A stretch of 48,801 nt of DNA from positions 1 to 48,801 of the forward strand of contig CANQSN010000008.1 of NCBI GenBank assembly GCA_947626505.1, in the 5' to 3' direction. Under the pieces are notes generated by a model that saw only the letters and a program-made list of their open reading frames with translations, was not told where the DNA came from and did no database searches. Positions 7,778 through 15,979 of the stretch are shown one piece after another. This DNA is from an uncultured Lachnospiraceae bacterium. Its GTDB lineage: Bacteria > Bacillota > Clostridia > Lachnospirales > Lachnospiraceae. The first letter of the stretch is position 1; each line of letters starts with the position of its first letter. The position numbers and the translations under genes were made by a program.

Positions 7778-9547
7778 TTATTCATCAGCAGCCACTACCT
7801 TATTTCTTCCTGTGGTTTTCGCCTTATATAACCTCATATCTACCGCCTCAATATTGGCGTCTGCATTTTTCTCCTCCTCTAATCCTCTTACTCCAAACGA
7901 CATTGTGATATGTATATCTATATCTTCATAAACACAAACCGAAGCCTCAACCCTGCTCCTAATGTCCTCGGCAAGCTTTGCCGCCTCCTCCTCTTTAAGC
8001 TCCGGCAAAAGCAATACAAATTCTTCCCCACCCCAGCGGATGGCCTCTCCTCTGCCCTTCAGCATGTCCACTAAAATGTCTGATACATGCACTAATACTG
8101 CATCGCCTGCATTATGCCCGTAAACATCATTTACCTTTTTGAAAAAGTCAATATCGCACATAATGGCGCTGGCTCCCCGCCTTAGCTGAGGCTCCACCAC
8201 GTCGCTATAATACTCATAAAATCCTCTCCTGTTTTTTAGGCCGGTGAGCTGGTCAACCTGCGCTTCATGATAGAGCATATGCGACTCTAAAGTCTTACCG
8301 CAGTATATTGCCGCAAGCGTCAGCCGCTTTACATCACGCTCCGTAAATGCACTCTCTTTTCCAAGCTTGTTAATGGCCTGATATGCGCCTATTACATTAC
8401 CCTGAGTATTAGTTACCGGCATACATAATATAGATTTAGTTACATATCCCGTCTCCTTATCAACCTCCGGATTAAACCGCTTATCCTGATACGGATCATC
8501 TATTCTTATAATCTCATTGTTTACAATAGAAGCGCCTACTATACCGGCTCCCTCCGGCACAACAATCTTACCGCTTCCCAGCGCAGCCAAAGTCCAATAC
8601 TGCTGCTGCTTTTTATCCCAATACCAAAACGAAGCCCTCTCGGAATTTACCAAAGTCCTTCCCATATCTGTAAGCAGCCTTATAGTTGCTGTAAATCCCT
8701 TTTCGTCGGCCAACTGCGTCATATAATGGAAAATCTGTTCCAGCATATTTTCCGCCAAAAGCTCCTCATTCTTACAAAAAACCTGCTCCCTTAAATAATT
8801 AAGCGATTTTCTCTGCCTGTCAATCTCCGTAGTTTCAATTAATAAACTGCACTGGCTTAAATACTTTGCATAATAATAACCAAACAGCTCCCAGTCAATC
8901 TGTCCGTCTCCTAACGCCCAGTGCAAATCTCTCTGCAAATCATTATCATTTATATGTATATGCTTAACATACGGAAAAAGCGCCTTAATCCACTTAGAAA
9001 TAGGCGTAGGTGAAATGCTGGCATGGGCATAATCAAGACAAATTCCAAAATTACTGTAACTATCAAAAAGCTTTTTAGAAATCTGTACAAGAATATCCGG
9101 ATCAGCATCAAACATATTCTCCATATAAATATCAACATCCGGATGGCTTCTTAAAAGCTCCTCCAAATAGCTGCAGGTCTTATCAATAACGCTCTGATTG
9201 TATACCTCGCCGGACAGCATTGGAGTAATATTAGTGTGAAATATAACAGCCCTGACATGAAGCCTTTCTGCAATACTTAAACTCTGCTCCATACGTTGCT
9301 TGGCAATAGCTCTAATCTTTTCATCCTCGCTGAATATTACAACATCATAAAACGCCCCATGCATGGTGCTTCCCTCAGGCACTCCAACATTCTCATATTG
9401 TTTAATTATGAAGTTGACTTTATCTTCATCGTCCAAAACCTCCGGAGCAAAAAAATCATTAATCTCAAACCCTACAGAATACTCCTCCGCTAACTGCTTA
9501 TATGCGTCTAACTGGTCTGCCCTTGATACAATCAACATCCGGCCCAT
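7778..9547 (-). CDS. TIM barrel-GAF-GGDEF diguanylate cyclase
   Basis: A 589-residue three-domain protein. Residues 1-255 are a xylose isomerase/endonuclease IV-type TIM barrel with its metal-site residues apparently kept (H104, E143, D172, H175, H198, H209, E238). Residues 270-425 are a GAF sensory domain. Residues 430-585 are a GGDEF domain with an intact GGEEF (506-510) and metal aspartate D465, so it should make cyclic di-GMP. The RxxD inhibitory site is absent (KGRG at that position), so there is no classical product inhibition. There are no membrane segments. The start ATG 9547 follows AAAGGGGG at good spacing. It is the first gene of the run that continues with the TIR and nucleotidyl cyclase genes. 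The fusion of a metal-dependent barrel to a diguanylate cyclase is odd; the barrel may bind a sugar phosphate as a signal. Confidence 0.88.
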   Translation of the reverse strand: MGRMLIVSRADQLDAYKQLAEEYSVGFEINDFFAPEVLDDEDKVNFIIKQYENVGVPEGSTMHGAFYDVVIFSEDEKIRAIAKQRMEQSLSIAERLHVRAVIFHTNITPMLSGEVYNQSVIDKTCSYLEELLRSHPDVDIYMENMFDADPDILVQISKKLFDSYSNFGICLDYAHASISPTPISKWIKALFPYVKHIHINDNDLQRDLHWALGDGQIDWELFGYYYAKYLSQCSLLIETTEIDRQRKSLNYLREQVFCKNEELLAENMLEQIFHYMTQLADEKGFTATIRLLTDMGRTLVNSERASFWYWDKKQQQYWTLAALGSGKIVVPEGAGIVGASIVNNEIIRIDDPYQDKRFNPEVDKETGYVTKSILCMPVTNTQGNVIGAYQAINKLGKESAFTERDVKRLTLAAIYCGKTLESHMLYHEAQVDQLTGLKNRRGFYEYYSDVVEPQLRRGASAIMCDIDFFKKVNDVYGHNAGDAVLVHVSDILVDMLKGRGEAIRWGGEEFVLLLPELKEEEAAKLAEDIRSRVEASVCVYEDIDIHITMSFGVRGLEEEKNADANIEAVDMRLYKAKTTGRNKVVAADE

Positions 9548-9618
9548 ATTTCAATCCCCCTTTGTATATTGGTTGTTTTTATTTTATCGCTCATGCGCCG
9601 CCCATTATCTTCGCATAC

Positions 9619-9627
9619 ATTATAACA
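9619..9627 (-). promoter_or_regulatory. Extended -10 promoter of the GGDEF/TIR/cyclase operon
   Basis: On the minus strand TGT precedes a perfect TATAAT (9619-9624), an extended -10 element. No clear -35 box is seen. The leader to the start at 9547 would be about 65 bases. Confidence 0.55.
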
Positions 9628-9708
9628 TGTCTCTCAAACAATTCCTAGTAAAAGGAACAATTAATTTTTACTGCTATTGCGCAATAAATACAAAATTTTT
9701 TTAATTTG

Positions 9709-9737
9709 TTCACTTTCCCTCATTTTAATGTTATACT
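9709..9737 (+). promoter_or_regulatory. Promoter of the DtxR-like gene
   Basis: TTCACT (9709-9714), a 17-base spacer and TATACT (9732-9737) with an extended TGT just before it. The leader is about 95 bases. The divergent promoter for the GGDEF operon lies about 90 bases to the left; the remaining spacer of this 290-base intergenic region shows nothing else recognisable. Confidence 0.6.
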
Positions 9738-9837
9738 ATTATAGCTGTAAATTATAATGCATTCCCATTTGTTGCGGTTATCTTTAACGAAGCTCGCAAT
9801 AATACAGGATTTTTTAGGATGATACGAGGTGAAGATT

Positions 9838-10203
9838 ATGCGTACAAGCGAATCAGCAGAGGATTATTTGGAAACTATATTAGTGCTAAGCAAACAACTG
9901 CCGGTAGTGCGTTCTGTAGATGTGGCAAATGAAATGGGCTACAAAAAATCAAGCGTAAGCATTGCCATGAAAAATCTTCGGGAAAAAGGACATATTACAG
10001 TAACTAATGCGGGGTATATTTATCTTACTGACAGCGGAAAAAAAATTGCAGAAATGATTTATGAGCGCCATACCTTGATTTCCAAATGGCTGATTGAACT
10101 TGGAGTTTCCGAGGATATTGCCACTAAGGACGCCTGCCGCATTGAACATGCGGTAAGCGAAGAAAGCTTTAAAGCAGTTAAAAACTACATTCTGAACCGC
10201 TAG
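9838..10203 (+). CDS. DtxR/MntR-family metal-dependent regulator
   Basis: A 121-residue protein of the iron/manganese-responsive DtxR family. It starts with RTSESAEDYLETIL, the characteristic first helix, then a winged helix-turn-helix (SVDVANEMGYKKSSVSIAMK) and a dimerisation helix region with ERH and CRIEHAVSEE, which carry metal-ligand-type Glu/His residues. There is no C-terminal SH3-like domain, so it is the short MntR-like form. ATG 9838 is preferred over GTG 9829 because GAGGTGA lies just upstream of it and overlaps the GTG. No metal transporter gene is adjacent. Confidence 0.88.
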   Translation: MRTSESAEDYLETILVLSKQLPVVRSVDVANEMGYKKSSVSIAMKNLREKGHITVTNAGYIYLTDSGKKIAEMIYERHTLISKWLIELGVSEDIATKDACRIEHAVSEESFKAVKNYILNR

Positions 10204-10236
10204 AGAGTTTACGGTTTTAATTTTATTTATAATATT

Positions 10237-10271
10237 AAACAGGCTGTGCATTTACGCCCAGCCTGTTTTTT
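10237..10271. terminator. Terminator between convergent genes
   Basis: A 10-bp perfect stem (AAACAGGCTG with CAGCCTGTTT, 10237-10268) and a run of six T on the plus strand end the DtxR-like gene. The minus strand is also T-rich after the stem, so it can also serve the TPM-domain operon. Confidence 0.9.
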
Positions 10272-10308
10272 ACGCATATTTTTATGTCCGTTAAGATTAG
10301 TGAAACGC

Positions 10309-11145
10309 TTAGAAGCTATGGCCGCCTCCACCGCCGCCGCTATGACCGCCGCCTCCGCCACCACCTCCGCTTCCTCCTGAAGAACGCGGGCTATAGACTC
10401 GATCCTCTCTTACAAAAATAGGAGAAATATCGCCAATCTTTTTTTGACTGAACACCCCTTCAATCAATTGTCCGTCTGTAGGCTTACTTACTCTCGCTGT
10501 CAGTCTTACCAGTATATAATTGAGCAATAACGCTATGACAATTGCCAAAAGCGCATTACTTACATACTTCATTGGCTGTGAAATCTTCTGTCCCTGCAAA
10601 AGCGAAATAATCTGCTCATACGCCTTGCTTGCGCACCCGTAATAATCTCCGTTTGTGGCAAGCTTATACACATTATCGGTTATGGTATTGGCATAAGCCA
10701 CAGATATAACATCTAACATACTTCCATAACTGTATACATATATCTGCCTGTTATACATATCAATTACAAATATCGTTCCCGGCTCCTGCCCAAACAATGC
10801 ATTATATGCATACTCCGCCAGATATGACGTAGAGCTGTTGTTTTCATTTACAGACAGAAACGCTGCGTTTCCATATTGGGTAATGGGCCTCATGTCGTAA
10901 ATCAGCCGCTCGCGATCATCGCTAGTCATAAGCTGCGCCTCATCTTGAAGAACAGCCTGATATCCCGTTTCCTGATTGTCATAAGTCTTAATTATGTCCT
11001 GTTCATCCTGTGCTTTAACAGTAAAAGCCGCTGTTCCGGATACAGTTGTCAGAAGGCTCAACGCAAATATAATTAAAAATAAATATCCATTGCGTTTATT
11101 ATTCTTAAAAGACCATCTTAACCAAGTATTTGTTTTTTTAGCCAC
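10309..11145 (-). CDS. TPM-domain membrane protein
   Basis: A 278-residue protein. After an N-terminal hydrophobic segment (GYLFLIIFALSLL) comes a TPM domain (about residues 50-180; TGYQAVLQDEAQLMTSDDRE, GQEPGTIFVIDMYNRQIYVYSYG), then a second membrane helix (ALLAIVIALLLNYILV) and a Gly/Ser tail ending GGHSF, the hallmark of TPM proteins. The domain is probably extracytoplasmic; roles suggested for the family include acid phosphatase activity and photosystem repair in plants, and its bacterial role is unclear. GTG 11145 is chosen because GGGAGGTGA lies five bases upstream; the start overlaps the end of the upstream gene by 8 bases, so both are co-translated. Confidence 0.8.
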   Translation of the reverse strand: MAKKTNTWLRWSFKNNKRNGYLFLIIFALSLLTTVSGTAAFTVKAQDEQDIIKTYDNQETGYQAVLQDEAQLMTSDDRERLIYDMRPITQYGNAAFLSVNENNSSTSYLAEYAYNALFGQEPGTIFVIDMYNRQIYVYSYGSMLDVISVAYANTITDNVYKLATNGDYYGCASKAYEQIISLLQGQKISQPMKYVSNALLAIVIALLLNYILVRLTARVSKPTDGQLIEGVFSQKKIGDISPIFVREDRVYSPRSSGGSGGGGGGGGHSGGGGGGHSF

Positions 11146-12772
11146 GATGGTCACCTCCCTTATAGTCAAACTGCGGAATCTTCCTTGTTGCCAATATGTT
11201 ATATCGGAAAATCAAGTCTATTATCGTAACCAATATTGCCGCAATAGAAAGTATGACTGCCGCATAATAATAAATGTCATTTACAGGATTCCAAAATACA
11301 ATCAATAAAGCAATTACAATGGAAATCATACCCCACACAGCCTTTGTTCCGCCGCCGCTCGCATGTGACCGGACAATACTTTTTATTCCCGCCGCCAAGC
11401 CTACAAATATAAAAACTATCATACAGATACGAATCCATTCTGAAGTTCCCATTGTCATAGCAGATATTATAATAGCAGAGACTATAACAATCATCACGGT
11501 ATCCGCTGATGTTTTATTTACATTCTTTTTTTTCGCCGCTTTTTTATTTTTCAAAACAACTCGGTAAGGCTCTGCATCCTCCATTCCAAGAGCCGCCGCT
11601 GCCTCATGGCTAGCTCTCTCCCTCCTCTGCTGCTTAAGCTTTAAATTAAACTCCTTTCCTTTATCGTCCGTATATCCTTCTTTTACATCAATCTGTACCT
11701 GCTCCTGATGATACAGCAAAAGAACAACCGAAGAAATGCAGCTCACTATTTGCAAGAGAACGCTAGGAGTAAATGTGAAAAACATATTCAGCAATAAAAA
11801 TAAAATGACCGCCAACAACAGGGATACTATAAAATACTTTTTTAAATTGACAGGCAAATCCGCCACTACCTTGCCATTTTGACCGTTTACAGTAGCGTAT
11901 GCCACCCTGTCCCGATTCCGGTAAGTCATAAACCAGACCGGAAACATTGCTCTGTCCGCCTGCTCAATACAGGTATTCAGCTTGTTTTTTAACGTCTCGT
12001 CTGTATCCTCTATGTTGTATGAACCAACTATCGTTTTCTTTTCAAGGAAATCTTTCGTTACATCAGTCGCCAAATTCATCGCATCTTCGTCATAAACAGA
12101 CGAATCAACATCAGCAGTATCCGCATAAAAACCGCTCAAATAAGACGGCGTAAAATCCATAATTTTCTTTACGTCATATGGCCCTAATGTCTGGCTTATA
12201 CTATCTGCAAATGACGACGACGCATCATAGGAAACGCCCTTGTAATAAACGTCTATATCCGAATTTAAATCATAATGGCTTGTGCAAATATAATCTCCGG
12301 ATCTCCTGCTTTTACTTCCACTTATACTTACCCTTCCACGCTGAGTTATATAATACAGCCAATAGGGCATATAAATACCGCGAAATTCTTCCAGACATTT
12401 AGAATTTTTAAGCTCCTTAGGCGCAAATACAGCGCGCCTTACCATCTTCTTGTAGGACTTCTTGCACTCGTCCTTTGATATCTGAAAAGGAATGATGAAG
12501 CCCGGACGCTTCTCCTTTTCAATTCTGCTGCTTAGAACAGTCGACGCTCCGCAAAAGCTGCAAAATCCCGCCGCTGTCTGGTCAGTACTGTAAATGCTGC
12601 CGCCGCACTGGGGACATGAAAATACTGACACATCATATTCCAACCTTTCTTCCCCATCATGTTCCTTCGTAACTTCGTATGGATCATAAAGCTCGCTGCA
12701 GTATTGGCATTTTAATTTTTGTGCAGCGATATCATATATAAGATTACCTCCGCAATTAGAACATGCATACAT
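11138..12772 (-). CDS. Zinc-ribbon multi-pass membrane protein
   Basis: A 544-residue protein with two N-terminal zinc ribbons: CSNC...CQYC at residues 4-25 and CPQC...CSFC at about 53-74. A long soluble region follows (PFQISKDECKKSYKK, RGIYMPYWLYY), then a hydrophobic hairpin (YFIVSLLLAVILFLLLNMFF) and four or so further C-terminal membrane helices. The layout is that of zinc-ribbon TFIIB-like membrane proteins often found beside TPM genes; the function is not known. It starts two bases after the stop of the chorismate mutase gene, whose last codons supply its AGGAG, and overlaps the TPM gene by 8 bases. The pairing with TPM suggests a membrane complex. Confidence 0.75.
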   Translation of the reverse strand: MYACSNCGGNLIYDIAAQKLKCQYCSELYDPYEVTKEHDGEERLEYDVSVFSCPQCGGSIYSTDQTAAGFCSFCGASTVLSSRIEKEKRPGFIIPFQISKDECKKSYKKMVRRAVFAPKELKNSKCLEEFRGIYMPYWLYYITQRGRVSISGSKSRRSGDYICTSHYDLNSDIDVYYKGVSYDASSSFADSISQTLGPYDVKKIMDFTPSYLSGFYADTADVDSSVYDEDAMNLATDVTKDFLEKKTIVGSYNIEDTDETLKNKLNTCIEQADRAMFPVWFMTYRNRDRVAYATVNGQNGKVVADLPVNLKKYFIVSLLLAVILFLLLNMFFTFTPSVLLQIVSCISSVVLLLYHQEQVQIDVKEGYTDDKGKEFNLKLKQQRRERASHEAAAALGMEDAEPYRVVLKNKKAAKKKNVNKTSADTVMIVIVSAIIISAMTMGTSEWIRICMIVFIFVGLAAGIKSIVRSHASGGGTKAVWGMISIVIALLIVFWNPVNDIYYYAAVILSIAAILVTIIDLIFRYNILATRKIPQFDYKGGDHRG

Positions 12773-12774
12773 AG

Positions 12775-13641
12775 TTATATATCTCCTTCACACCTGTAAC
12801 TTCCAAGTATCTGAAAATACTGAGTTTCATTCATTAACTGAAAAATCAGCGCCCTGATTTCTTCCTTTAGAAAATTCGCCTCAAATTCAAGGAAAAATTC
12901 ATAATTCCAATCCTTCTCCCTGTTAGGTTTAGAGTGAATCTCCGTAAGGTTTACGCCGTAATCGGATATCATGGATAAAATGCTTGCAAGCGAACCGCTT
13001 TTGTTATTGCACACAAACATAATCTTCATACGGTTATGCTCCGGCAATACGACAAGCTTCTTTCCAAACATTACTACCTTTTTCTTTATTCCGCCATCCT
13101 CTACTACTTCGCACTGATTAATATACAGACGGTGCTTAACAAGCATGTTGTGAATCTCATCCGCCGCCTGCACGCTTACATCCTCCAATATACCTGCTCC
13201 GGCATCCGCCTGATTAGATGTAATCAACTGCGCTACCTCTTCAAAGGAATCCACTGTCGCCACTTTATCTTTGGAAACCATATTGCAAATGTATAATTCA
13301 TTCTTAACCATTGCCGCCGACTCCACGTTTGGAAGCTCTGTAACATACTCAACATCAAGGCAATCCCTGAGTTTTAATGTACGTCCGTATTGATATTTTC
13401 TGCTGATTTCCATAATGCGCTTAATAAGCGCAATATATTCCTTTTTGATATTTTCTCCCACATCCTGAGTCAGGTTATTAATAATAGCAACCTCCCTCTC
13501 CGGTTTAAAAATATCATCCTTCGTTTCCGCCTTTACTCTCGCCACATTATCAGCAAGCTCCATACGCCTTGCAAACAGCTTCTTAATCTCTGCATCTACT
13601 CGGTCAATATTAACCCGTACTTCCTCCAGTGTCATATCCAA
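12775..13641 (-). CDS. Chorismate mutase-ACT protein with eroded prephenate dehydratase region
   Basis: A 288-residue relative of the bifunctional P-protein (PheA). Residues 1-88 are an AroQ-type chorismate mutase (EEVRVNIDRVDAEIKKL, ARRMELADNVARVK, PEREVAII). The C-terminal 80 residues are an ACT domain (NNKSGSLASILSMISDYGVN, HSKP where PheA has ESRP). Between them only about 110 residues remain of a dehydratase domain normally near 180. The GxxGTxS start is gone, PIENS reads GILEDVS, and the catalytic TRF motif reads KKVVMFG. It is therefore probably a chorismate mutase with an amino-acid-sensing tail, not an active dehydratase. TTG 13641 has GGAGG 11 bases upstream; ATG 13635 is an alternative. 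It lies in an operon between expansin and the zinc-ribbon protein. Confidence 0.8.
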   Translation of the reverse strand: MDMTLEEVRVNIDRVDAEIKKLFARRMELADNVARVKAETKDDIFKPEREVAIINNLTQDVGENIKKEYIALIKRIMEISRKYQYGRTLKLRDCLDVEYVTELPNVESAAMVKNELYICNMVSKDKVATVDSFEEVAQLITSNQADAGAGILEDVSVQAADEIHNMLVKHRLYINQCEVVEDGGIKKKVVMFGKKLVVLPEHNRMKIMFVCNNKSGSLASILSMISDYGVNLTEIHSKPNREKDWNYEFFLEFEANFLKEEIRALIFQLMNETQYFQILGSYRCEGDI

Positions 13642-13681
13642 CTCTCAATATACCTCCAAACAAAAAATTCAATACCATTTA

Positions 13682-14929
13682 TTAATATGGGAAATTTGCC
13701 TTACCGTTAATAAGCTTCTCACTAGTATCTAAGGGTATGTTTTCATCAATACACACATGTCCGTAAATATCTGTCACGCGAAAAGTATACGGTCCTTTTC
13801 CCATTCCGTTTGCGGCGGCAAAGTAATTGTATTCCTTCCTCTCCAATGCCACATACTGCTTTGTATTATTATCAAAGTATTCTAAAGATTTTACCGGATA
13901 ACGGTGGTTTCTAACCTGTACCTCAGCCCAATACTCGCTGCTTGTAGGCTTAAATTTATAACAAATAGGCTCGTCAGTCGGAAGCGGTATTATCCGCCAT
14001 GTAATATTCATACGCCCCGTTATCTCCGGTTCAATGGCTAAAAATGTTTTCCTTGTCATATCAATGTCGCCCTTTTTACCCTCCGGCAAACGGTCAGTTA
14101 CCATTGCCTGTACCTTATCGCCATCTTTATCCGTAATCTCAATATAGGCTCCCGCCATATTGTTCATGTAATCTTCTGTCTGCATAGCTACTGTATAATA
14201 AACAGCTTCATAATCATCAAGATTACATGCGCCCGGAGTTTCCCTGTCATAAAATGTTCCCTCTCCGTTATGCACGTTTGTAAGCGAATATTCGCCGGCA
14301 TCTACCTTTGCGGTATCCTCGGTACTTTGAGACTCAGTTGTTGTTGCCTGTCCTTGCGTTGTTGTTGCTTGTTCTTGCGTTGTCGTTGCCTGTTCTTGCG
14401 TTGTTGTTGCCTGTCCTTGCGTTGTTGTTGCTTGTCCTTGCGTTGTCGTTGCCTGTTCTTGCGTTGTCGTTGCCTGTTCTTGCGTTGTCGTTGCCTGTTC
14501 TTGCGTTGTTGTTGCTTGCTCCTGCGTTGTTGTTGCCTGTCCTTGCGTTGTTGCCTGTCCTTCAGAATCCTTATTTACATTTTTGCCGGATATTACAGTA
14601 ACCCTGCATTTATATTTCTTTTTACCGGACTTAGCTGTAATCGTTGCGGCGCCAACCTTTAAGGCTGTCACCTTCCCTTTCTTAGTAACCTTTGCAACCT
14701 TCTTTTTGCTTGATGAATATGTAACCTTTTTCTTAGCATTTTTAAGCTTTAACTTAACAGACTGCTTAACCTTTAACGTAATCTTCTTAACCTTCTTTGA
14801 CTTTAGCGTTACGCTTGCGTTAGTTGCCGCAGTCTTTCCTGCCGCATTAACATAACCGCCCCAATCGCATAGCGTCAGACTCCCGCACAAAGATAGCGCC
14901 AAAACAAAACTCAATAAACGTTTCTTCAT
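13682..14929 (-). CDS. Secreted expansin with Big_2 domain and repeat linker
   Basis: A 415-residue secreted protein. A signal peptide (MKKRLLSFVLALSLCGSLTL) leads to a Lys-rich Big_2 domain (about 40-115), a linker of ten TTQ units, then a complete bacterial expansin. The double-psi barrel (HNGEGTFYD ... MVTDRLPEGKKGDIDMT ... ITWRIIPLP) keeps the aspartate in VTDxxPEG that B. subtilis EXLX1 (YoaJ) needs. The CBM63 domain matches strongly (SSEYWAEVQVRNHRYP, KEYNYF), with Y, W and Y at the cellulose-binding aromatic positions. Expansins loosen cellulose networks without hydrolysis. The Big_2 domain probably spaces or anchors it at the wall. AGGAGG precedes ATG 14929. It is first in an operon with the chorismate mutase gene 40 bases on. 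Confidence 0.88.
   Translation of the reverse strand: MKKRLLSFVLALSLCGSLTLCDWGGYVNAAGKTAATNASVTLKSKKVKKITLKVKQSVKLKLKNAKKKVTYSSSKKKVAKVTKKGKVTALKVGAATITAKSGKKKYKCRVTVISGKNVNKDSEGQATTQGQATTTQEQATTTQEQATTTQEQATTTQEQATTTQGQATTTQGQATTTQEQATTTQEQATTTQGQATTTESQSTEDTAKVDAGEYSLTNVHNGEGTFYDRETPGACNLDDYEAVYYTVAMQTEDYMNNMAGAYIEITDKDGDKVQAMVTDRLPEGKKGDIDMTRKTFLAIEPEITGRMNITWRIIPLPTDEPICYKFKPTSSEYWAEVQVRNHRYPVKSLEYFDNNTKQYVALERKEYNYFAAANGMGKGPYTFRVTDIYGHVCIDENIPLDTSEKLINGKANFPY
14337..14563. repeat. 21-bp tandem repeat coding the expansin linker
   Basis: Ten units, each coding QATTTQE or QATTTQG, in an unbroken frame; the unit nearest the signal peptide is 18 bp (QATTQG). Units differ at silent GTC/GTT-type and E/G positions, giving a mixed rather than freshly amplified array. 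The copy number could change by slippage without frameshift because units are multiples of three. Confidence 0.9.
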
Positions 14930-15027
14930 AAAAACCTCCTTAAATAATCATACTTTAGAAGACATCTGCGTAAAATAATATTGGCGTAATATTACCATAT
15001 CAATAGTTACAACGTAATACTGCATTA

Positions 15028-15036
15028 ATTATAACA
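15028..15036 (-). promoter_or_regulatory. Extended -10 promoter of the expansin operon
   Basis: The minus strand reads TGT followed by TATAAT (15028-15033). No convincing -35 box is present. The leader to ATG 14929 is about 92 bases. Confidence 0.5.
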
Positions 15037-15044
15037 AAATAATA

Positions 15045-15074
15045 TTGAAATGTACATTGTAAATATGATATGCT
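15045..15074 (+). promoter_or_regulatory. Promoter of the YitT-family gene
   Basis: TTGAAA (15045-15050), an 18-base spacer and TATGCT (15069-15074). It is divergent to the expansin promoter and close to it. Confidence 0.5.
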
Positions 15075-15109
15075 AATACATAGAAAAAATTAAAGAAACG
15101 GAGCTTTTT

Positions 15110-15979
15110 ATGGTTAAAAAAACAATTATTCGTTATTCTATTCTTATTCTGGGTTCAATTATCGCTGCATTTGCCTTAGAACAATTTTTGGTTCCATGCC
15201 AGATTTTAGATGGCGGAATAGTTGGTATAAGTATTATTATAAGTAATCTGACTCCTATTTCTTTAAGTATTTTAACGGTATGCCTTAATCTTCCATTTGT
15301 AATCATTGGAGCAAAACAGCTTGGGGAGAATTTCTGGCTTCGCACTTTAGTATCAATGCTGTCCTTTTCCATTTTTTTGGAGGTGTTTTCAAGCATTGAT
15401 GACGTTGCAACCTATGATGCGTTATTAGCTACTGTATTTGGCGGAATTATACTTGGAGTCGGCGTGGGACTCATTATCAGAACCGGAGGGTGCTTGGACG
15501 GAACGGAGTCGGTTGCAATCATGCTGAGCCGCAAGACGTCGTTATCGGTTGGACAGATAGTGCTTTGCTTTAACTTTATTATTTACCTCACTGCGGGGCT
15601 TCTATTCGGACTGGACAGAGCGCTTTACAGTCTGCTTACTTATTTTATTACATCTAAAGTTGTCGACTTTATTAATATGGGACTTGACCAGGGTAAAGCT
15701 GTAATGATTATAACTAACGAAGGACGTCAGATTGCAGATGACATTTTCACTACGTTAGGAAGAACAGTCACCTTTATAAAAGGCGCCGGATTGATTTCCG
15801 GCGAGAAGACGATTCTCTATTGCGTCATAACAAGAATTGAGCTTCCGGCTTTACGCAAAATCATAGAAAAAGACGATTACTCTGCTTTTATGACAATTAC
15901 AGATGTATCGGAGATTATAGGAAAACACATAAAAAGTAAAGACTCGCTTCCTGAAGCGCAGCAAAAAAAAGATGCTTAA
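15110..15979 (+). CDS. YitT family membrane protein (DUF161-DUF2179)
   Basis: A 289-residue membrane protein with about five N-terminal helices (IIRYSILILGSIIAAFALEQ, then ILDGGIVGISIIIS, ILGVGVGLIIRTGGCLDGTE) and a soluble C-terminal domain of about 85 residues (KAVMIITNEGRQIADDIFTT, TILYCVITRIELPALRKIIE). This is the YitT layout with the DUF2179 tail, which resembles a PII/CutA-like ligand-binding fold. The transported substrate is unknown for the family. It stands alone: the expansin operon is divergent and the chemoreceptor gene starts 124 bases downstream. No clear terminator follows, so some read-through into the chemoreceptor gene is possible. Confidence 0.9.
   Translation: MVKKTIIRYSILILGSIIAAFALEQFLVPCQILDGGIVGISIIISNLTPISLSILTVCLNLPFVIIGAKQLGENFWLRTLVSMLSFSIFLEVFSSIDDVATYDALLATVFGGIILGVGVGLIIRTGGCLDGTESVAIMLSRKTSLSVGQIVLCFNFIIYLTAGLLFGLDRALYSLLTYFITSKVVDFINMGLDQGKAVMIITNEGRQIADDIFTTLGRTVTFIKGAGLISGEKTILYCVITRIELPALRKIIEKDDYSAFMTITDVSEIIGKHIKSKDSLPEAQQKKDA

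Noticed and set aside
4186-9547. Canonical Pycsar or CBASS locus
   Set aside because: No CD-NTase is present, and the TIR protein lacks a cyclic-nucleotide-binding, SAVED or STING domain. The cyclase also has extra receiver-like and PGDYG parts, so a known system name would be misleading.
14337-14563. Short direct repeats resembling a CRISPR array
   Set aside because: The 21-bp units are head-to-tail without spacers and code an in-frame TTQ linker of the expansin gene on the minus strand.
14270-14662. Plus-strand open frame of 130 Cys/Leu-rich codons
   Set aside because: It is the antisense shadow of the TTQ repeat in the expansin gene; the repeated composition keeps several frames open and there is no ribosome site.
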